Made by a program: the position numbers and the translations under genes
In this document: positions 59,770 to 64,000 of the stretch, piece by piece
Layout of the letters: the number at the start of each line of letters is the position of its first letter
Position numbering within the stretch: position 1 is the stretch's first letter
The notes under the pieces: generated by a model
What the model saw: only the letters and a program-made list of their open reading frames with translations
Database searches by the model: none
What the model was told of the DNA's origin: nothing
NCBI GenBank assembly: GCA_031552765.1
Contig: JAVBME010000011.1
Span: 7,719 to 71,718 of the forward strand
DNA length: 64,000 nt
Reading direction: 5' to 3'
Source: JAVBME01 sp031552765
GTDB taxonomy: Bacteria > Bacillota > Negativicutes > Acidaminococcales > JAISLQ01

Positions 59770-60801
59770 TCAGCTACGCCGGGAAGCTATAAAACCTTTT
59801 TTGTAAGCGTCTACATTCTCTACCGCTTTGCCTGTTCCTACCGCTACGCAAGACAGCGCGTCGTCTGACAAGTAGACAGGCATTCCTGTTTCTATGCTCA
59901 AAAGCTTGTCGAGGTTGCGCAAGAGCGATGAGCCGCCGGTCATGACTATGCCCCTGTCCATGATGTCGGAAGCAAGTTCAGGCGGCGTGCGCTCGAGAGT
60001 ATTTTTCACCGCGTCGATAATACCTGCTACCGGCTCGCTCAAAGCCTGCTGTACCTGGGAAGACGTCACTACAATGGTCTTCGGCAAGCCGCTCACCAGG
60101 TCGCGGCCGCGTATTTCGTATTTTTCCTCGGTAGTAGGCGCCACAGCGGAGCCGACGTTTATTTTGACCTCTTCCGCCGTACGTTCACCGATCAGCAAGT
60201 TATAATTCTTTTTTATATACTGCACGATAGATTCATCCATCTCGTCGCCGCCAATACGGATAGAACGGCTTGCTACTATGCCGCCGAGCGAGATGACCGC
60301 GACTTCCGTGGTACCGCCGCCGATATCGACTACCATATTGCCGGTCGGCTCCTGCACCGGGAGTCCGGCGCCGATGGCCGCCGCCATGGGCTCTTCGATT
60401 AGATAGGCCTCGCGCGCGCCCGCTTGCAGGGTCGCGTCGATGACCGCGCGCTTTTCCACCTCGGTCACGCCGGAAGGAACGCCGACAACTACCCGCGGAC
60501 GGACAAAGCCCTTGCCGCCGATGACTTTTTTTATGAAATACCTAAGCATGGATTGGGTAATGTCAAAGTCGGCAATAACTCCATCTTTGAGCGGGCGTAT
60601 AGCTACTATATTGCTCGGTGTGCGGCCGATCATTTCCTTAGCCTCTTCGCCGACAGCTAAGAGCTCATTGGTATCCCTTTGTATAGCGACGACCGACGGC
60701 TCGCGTATGACTATACCGCGGCCTTTTACAAATACCAGCGTATTGGCTGTACCAAGATCTATACCCATATCGCGTGAAAACGAATTAAAAAATCCAAACA
60801 T
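59770..60801 (-). CDS. mreB: Actin-like cell-shape protein MreB
   Basis: 343-residue bacterial actin. Phosphate loop GIDLGTANTLVFVKGRGIV, then VVGVPSGVTEVEKRAV, EEPMAAAIGAGLPV, VVDIGGGTTEVAVISLGGIV, and GIVMTGGSSLLRNLD. Ribosome site aaaggggg. First of the mreBCD-mrdA genes; starts 33 bases after radC. Confidence 0.98.
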   Translation of the reverse strand: MFGFFNSFSRDMGIDLGTANTLVFVKGRGIVIREPSVVAIQRDTNELLAVGEEAKEMIGRTPSNIVAIRPLKDGVIADFDITQSMLRYFIKKVIGGKGFVRPRVVVGVPSGVTEVEKRAVIDATLQAGAREAYLIEEPMAAAIGAGLPVQEPTGNMVVDIGGGTTEVAVISLGGIVASRSIRIGGDEMDESIVQYIKKNYNLLIGERTAEEVKINVGSAVAPTTEEKYEIRGRDLVSGLPKTIVVTSSQVQQALSEPVAGIIDAVKNTLERTPPELASDIMDRGIVMTGGSSLLRNLDKLLSIETGMPVYLSDDALSCVAVGTGKAVENVDAYKKGFIASRRS

Positions 60802-60834
60802 AATTTTTCTTTTTCCCCCTTTGTTTTAAAGCGG

Positions 60835-61509
60835 TCATATGTGTCCCTGTTCCAAAAAACTATAATACACCCCATCGCCTATTATGATATGGTCGACTAC
60901 AGGTATACCCATAACTTTACCCGCTTGTACAAGAGCCCTGGTAAGCTCGATATCTTCGCCGCTTGGCTCCGGATCTCCTGACGGGTGGTTATGCGCCAAA
61001 AGCACTGCCGCCGCCCTGTGTATGACCGCTGCGTGGAATACCTCGCGCGGATGTACGGTGGAATCGGTGAGTGAGCCCTGAGATATCCTCTCCTTGCGCA
61101 GAACATCGCCCTTGCTGTTAAGCAGAAGGAGCAGAAAATACTCTCTGTCCTCGTACCTAAGTTCAGGCAATATAATGTAGACAGCGTCTTTTGTGCAATT
61201 GATGCGGTCACGGCCGCGCGGCTGGCTGTTCGCCAGCCTCCTGCCCAGTTCCAGCGCCGCGGCTATCGTCACGGCCTTGGCCGGTCCGATACCTTTTGTA
61301 AGCGCCAGTTGGGCCGGTTTCATCGCACATAGGGCCGCTAATTTCTCCGGCGTCGCGGCAAGCTCATGCGCCAGCTCTACCGCCGACTTTTCCTTGCCGC
61401 CTGTCCTGATAAGCACCGCCAAAAGCTCCGAATCGCTAAGAGCGGCCACTCCTTTAGACAACATCTTCTCGCGCGGACGATCGTCCTGAGGCATACTTTT
61501 AATCTTCAA
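60835..61509 (-). CDS. radC: RadC family JAB-domain protein
   Basis: 224 residues. Residues 1-90 hold a helix-hairpin-helix region (LTKGIGPAKAVTIAAALELGRRL); the C-terminal MPN/JAB metalloprotease-like domain has the motif AHNHPSGDPEPSGED. Often called DNA repair protein, but function is unproved. Start is a TTG that overlaps maf by 11 bases with ggggg 6 bases upstream; an ATG five codons later is an alternative. Common neighbour of mreB and maf in Firmicutes. Confidence 0.94.
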   Translation of the reverse strand: MKIKSMPQDDRPREKMLSKGVAALSDSELLAVLIRTGGKEKSAVELAHELAATPEKLAALCAMKPAQLALTKGIGPAKAVTIAAALELGRRLANSQPRGRDRINCTKDAVYIILPELRYEDREYFLLLLLNSKGDVLRKERISQGSLTDSTVHPREVFHAAVIHRAAAVLLAHNHPSGDPEPSGEDIELTRALVQAGKVMGIPVVDHIIIGDGVYYSFLEQGHI

Positions 61510-62071
61510 AATATACCCCCGCCTTTTTCAGCAGTTCGAACACCGCGACTAATGGCAAGCCCACGACATTGTAATAACAGCCTTCTATACGCTGCACCAA
61601 AAGCGCGCCTTTGCCCTGTATGCCATAGGCTCCCGCTTTATCGAGCGGCTCGCCTGTCGCTACATAGCGGGCTATTTCTCCGGCAGTAAAATGCCTCATA
61701 GTTACAAGCGTACTTACTACATCAACAAATACCTTGCCCCGCACTGCCAAGGCAAAGCCGGTGAGAACTTCATGCGTGCGGCCGGATAGCTTCTCCAGCA
61801 TGTTTTGGGCGTCGGCAGCGTCTTTGGGTTTGCCAAAGACCACTCCGTCAAGGGCAACTACCGTATCGGCGGCTAACACCACCGCATCGGGCGCCGCATA
61901 CCTTGCCGCCGCCAAAGCCTTCCCGCAGGCGTTTTCCTTCGCATGATCCGCGGGCGACAGACTCCCTGGCGCTATCTCTGCAAAATCGCTTGCTACGACT
62001 GTAAAATCAAGTCCGACCTGGCTAAGCAGCTCCTGCCGCCGCGGCGATAGAGAAGCTAAAAGCAGTTTCAT
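61499..62071 (-). CDS. maf: Maf-type nucleoside triphosphate pyrophosphatase
   Basis: 190-residue house-cleaning enzyme that hydrolyses non-canonical nucleoside triphosphates. Motifs: KLLLASLSPRRQELLSQVGLDF, AADTVVALDGVVFGKPKDAADA, LSGRTHEVLTGFAL, and the end GAYGIQGKGALLVQRIEGCYYNVVGLPL. Precedes radC-mreBCD, a common Firmicutes arrangement. Starts 11 bases after the PH-like gene. Confidence 0.97.
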   Translation of the reverse strand: MKLLLASLSPRRQELLSQVGLDFTVVASDFAEIAPGSLSPADHAKENACGKALAAARYAAPDAVVLAADTVVALDGVVFGKPKDAADAQNMLEKLSGRTHEVLTGFALAVRGKVFVDVVSTLVTMRHFTAGEIARYVATGEPLDKAGAYGIQGKGALLVQRIEGCYYNVVGLPLVAVFELLKKAGVYFED

Positions 62072-62082
62072 ATAGTCTTCTC

Positions 62083-62577
62083 CTATGCTTTTTGCCTGCC
62101 AAACTTATCCGGCTGTATTTTTTTTATCTTATCGAGAATTATCGCCGTCGACTTGATCATAACGCCCAACTTTTTGCCATCTTTTAGTACGACAATCAGC
62201 CGCAGGTCGTTTGCGTCAGAAGAAGAAAACCTGCTCACATACTTGTTTACGCCGTCACGCTTGAATAGTTTTCTATCACATGCATAAGAAATACTTTCGA
62301 TCTCAGAAAAAGGATACCTGTACGTCTTGGAAAATCCTAAGCCGGCCTGCTCCACGATAAATTCCTTAGGGTTAAAGCTGTACGTATAATCAAAACCACA
62401 GCGCCAACACCAGAGGAAAATAAAAACCGCGCAGTAAACCCACACTTCCCAATGCATACGCCCGATAAGCGTATAATAAATTTCCGCGCACAAAACGCCC
62501 AGCATCAAAAGAAGGCTGCCCCAGCGCAAATTTTTATCAAAACCCGTGTAAACGCTGGACTCTTTATATATAGCCAA
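62083..62577 (-). CDS. Hypothetical membrane protein with bacterial PH-like domain, 164 aa
   Basis: I chose a TTG start because aggagg lies 7 bases upstream; an upstream in-frame ATG would place that site inside the gene. Two membrane helices (about 15-35 and 45-65, WVYCAVFIFLWCWRCGF) are followed by a beta-rich cytosolic region: EFIVEQAGLGFSKTYRYPFSEIESISY and NDLRLIVVLKDGKKLGVMIKS. This two-helix plus PH-like design resembles small bacterial PH-domain membrane proteins. Function unknown. It is next to maf and probably co-transcribed. Confidence 0.72.
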   Translation of the reverse strand: MAIYKESSVYTGFDKNLRWGSLLLMLGVLCAEIYYTLIGRMHWEVWVYCAVFIFLWCWRCGFDYTYSFNPKEFIVEQAGLGFSKTYRYPFSEIESISYACDRKLFKRDGVNKYVSRFSSSDANDLRLIVVLKDGKKLGVMIKSTAIILDKIKKIQPDKFGRQKA

Positions 62578-62691
62578 AATACTCCTCCTGCCGGATGAAT
62601 CATACACAAAACTATATCCTCATTATTATAGCAAATTTTTCCATATAAAGTAAAAAAGTTTTTGAGTATTTTTAAACAGCTTATCGGCGGC

Positions 62692-63303
62692 CTATTTGAG
62701 CTGCCATAAGCTAAAGACACCAAACCCGGCTATTGCCAGGCCGGACAAGCGGTTGACCCAAACCATCTTGTTATAGTTAAAGCGTCCGCGCAACGCATTT
62801 ACTGCCAGGCTAAGCACCAGCCACCACAGCATAGAACCGGTAAAAACCCCGGCCACAAGGAAATACGGCGACAGGCGTCCGGCCGCGCTGCCCAGTCCCA
62901 AACCGGCAAAGACCGCAGCAAACGACATAATCGTCATAGGATTGGTCAGGGTAAGTAAAAACGCGGACAGATATGAACTCCAGGAATTTTTATTTTCAGC
63001 ACAGGATGACGCTTCCGCCGGGCGCGCGCAAAAGCTCTTAGCGCCCAGATAGAGCAAAAAAGCACCACCGGCCAAATGCAGGTAAAACTTACCGTCAAGC
63101 AGCAGCGCTGCCGCGGCGGACAGGCCAAAAGCCGCTATACAGCCGTAAATGGCGTCTGCCGTGGCCACGCCCAGACCGGACAAAAAACCGCCGGCAAAGC
63201 CACCGGCCAGCGTCCGCCTGATACACAGCACGCCGATCGGGCCGACCGGCGCCGCTATGGAAAAACCCAATACCAGCCCTTTACAAAAAAACAGCCACTC
63301 CAT
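62692..63303 (-). CDS. LysE/RhtB-family amino-acid exporter
   Basis: 203 residues with six helices. N terminus FCKGLVLGFSIAAPVGPIGVLCIRRTLAGGFAGGFLSGLGVATADAIYG is the family hallmark (GxxxPGP-like APVGP). TLTNPMTIMSFAAVFAGLG is the second half repeat. Exports amino acids in known members. The Lrp-type regulator gene lies 18 bases upstream on the same strand, so the pair likely forms an amino-acid-responsive export unit. Confidence 0.93.
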   Translation of the reverse strand: MEWLFFCKGLVLGFSIAAPVGPIGVLCIRRTLAGGFAGGFLSGLGVATADAIYGCIAAFGLSAAAALLLDGKFYLHLAGGAFLLYLGAKSFCARPAEASSCAENKNSWSSYLSAFLLTLTNPMTIMSFAAVFAGLGLGSAAGRLSPYFLVAGVFTGSMLWWLVLSLAVNALRGRFNYNKMVWVNRLSGLAIAGFGVFSLWQLK

Positions 63304-63321
63304 AAATATCATACGCCTTTT

Positions 63322-63771
63322 TTAAAATCTTACCGGCAGTACCGGCGTTTCTTTTACTGTCGACAGCACCACTGTGGTGCGCGTCCTGATGCCCGGCAGG
63401 TTTTTGATTCTGCCGCTGATCAGGCGCTCCAATTCCTGCGTGTCCGCGCAGCGTACTTTTAGAATATAGTCTTCAACGCCGGCCACATGGTGGCATTCTA
63501 AAATTTCCGGCGCCTGAGCCACTAACTCCAGGAAAATCCTCCTATACTGCGCGTCTTCAACCGTCACGCTGACAAATGCGCCCAGGCCAAATCCGGCCTC
63601 TTTCGGGTCTACCAATGCTGCATAGCCTTTGATTATACCCTTCTCTTCCAGTTTGCGCACCCGTTCGGCCGCCGCCGGCGCCGAAAGCCCCAACAAGCTG
63701 CCTAGTTCCGCCCAACTGATGCGGGCGTTAGCCATAAGACTGGCAATTGCTTTCGAATCGTAATTATCCAT
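63322..63771 (-). CDS. Lrp/AsnC-family transcriptional regulator
   Basis: 149 residues from the ATG giving MDNYDSKAIASL, preceded by aagagg. N-terminal HTH (ARISWAELGSLLGLSAPAAAERVRKLEEKGIIKGYAA) and C-terminal RAM ligand domain at about 70-145 (FVSVTVEDAQYRRIFLELVAQAPEILECHHVAGVEDYILKVRC, then LPGIRTRTTVVLSTVKE). Likely controls the adjacent LysE exporter in response to an amino acid (inference). Confidence 0.94.
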   Translation of the reverse strand: MDNYDSKAIASLMANARISWAELGSLLGLSAPAAAERVRKLEEKGIIKGYAALVDPKEAGFGLGAFVSVTVEDAQYRRIFLELVAQAPEILECHHVAGVEDYILKVRCADTQELERLISGRIKNLPGIRTRTTVVLSTVKETPVLPVRF

Positions 63772-64000
63772 AGTATAAAACCTCTTAAACATAAGTTTTA
63801 AGCTTATAATATCTTGTATTCCAAAAAAAGGAAAGGGTTGTGCGCTAAAATTTTGTTATAAGCATTTTAATATTTCCACAATATCATCATCTCCTGCATT
63901 TGAGTAAAGAGAAGCTGGCCCGCGCGAAACAGCCCGGCCGCGTGTCGGTACGGATGCGTGGTTAAAAAAAATAAATTTTGACATACAAAGCCATAAACAG
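63772..64000. other. Right-edge intergenic region
   Basis: 229 bases without a gene that I can support. It should contain the promoter of the Lrp gene, but no convincing -35/-10 pair stands out. The last 30 bases include TTGACA (63978-63983 region) that may be part of a promoter for a gene beyond the window. Confidence 0.4.

Noticed and set aside
1..64000. CRISPR arrays, insertion sequences, prophage, tRNA or rRNA genes
   Set aside because: No regularly spaced repeats, transposase or integrase-like proteins, or tRNA/rRNA signatures were seen on either strand.

Overview
The window looks like a chromosomal stretch from a diderm, anaerobic Firmicute of the Negativicutes (Acidaminococcaceae-like is my best guess, by inference). 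Firmicute signs are ribosomal protein L27 with the cleavable N-terminal extension plus its Prp protease, and a Spo0B-like protein directly upstream of obg. Fermentative signs are a 2-hydroxyacyl-CoA dehydratase cluster, methylmalonyl-CoA epimerase and two TRAP dicarboxylate-type transporters. No rRNA, tRNA, CRISPR, transposase or phage gene was found.

Layout. (1) 0-6.3 kb, minus strand: the start of a crotonase gene, then two complete TRAP operons (dctP-dctQ-dctM and dctQ-dctM-dctP), each preceded by a match to a sigma-54 (-24/-12) promoter. (2) 6.5-6.8 kb: an isolated, structured non-coding RNA gene with its own promoter and terminator, family not recognised. (3) 6.9-11.1 kb, minus: nadD-yqeK-LCP-rsfS-cvfB and an unknown gene. 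(4) 11.2-14.4 kb, minus: MacA/MacB-type export system plus a tiny membrane protein. (5) 14.6-23.2 kb, plus: an XRE regulator followed by a probable 11-gene operon built mainly from seven genes (eight domains) of one secreted or membrane-anchored paralogous family, with a zinc-ribbon protein, two DUF805-type membrane proteins and a PstS-like domain fused to a membrane region. (6) 23.3-28.1 kb: methylmalonyl-CoA epimerase, acyl-CoA thioesterase, an M48 metalloprotease (minus), then ahpC and a domain-permuted AhpF (plus) behind a Fur/PerR-like box. (7) 28.2-32.1 kb, minus: spo0B-like-obg-proB-proA. (8) 32.4-34.1 kb: SulP anion transporter. (9) 34.2-48.5 kb: a hadA-hadI-hadB-hadC-like cluster and LysR regulator (minus), then on the plus strand two tandemly duplicated SLC13 transporters, crotonase, FabK-like oxidoreductase, 3-hydroxybutyryl-CoA dehydrogenase, a third SLC13-type transporter and thiolase. 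(10) 48.5-63.8 kb, minus: maf-radC-mreBCD-mrdA-minCDE-rodA-two radical-SAM-associated genes-rng-rplU-prp-rpmA, with a LysE exporter and Lrp regulator further upstream.

How it fits together. The minus-strand housekeeping genes of regions 10, 7 and 3 are pieces of one gene order that is often contiguous in Clostridia and Negativicutes (mre-min-rodA-rng-rplU-prp-rpmA-spo0B-obg-proBA-nadD-yqeK-LCP-rsfS). Here that order is interrupted by two accessory blocks (32.2-48.5 kb and 11.2-28.1 kb) that are mostly plus strand. The 34-48.5 kb block reads as a catabolic module: SLC13 uptake, CoA transfer, radical dehydration of a 2-hydroxyacyl-CoA to an enoyl-CoA, then hydration, oxidation and thiolysis to acetyl-CoA. 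The substrate cannot be fixed from sequence. The least explained parts are the secreted-paralogue operon and the ncRNA.
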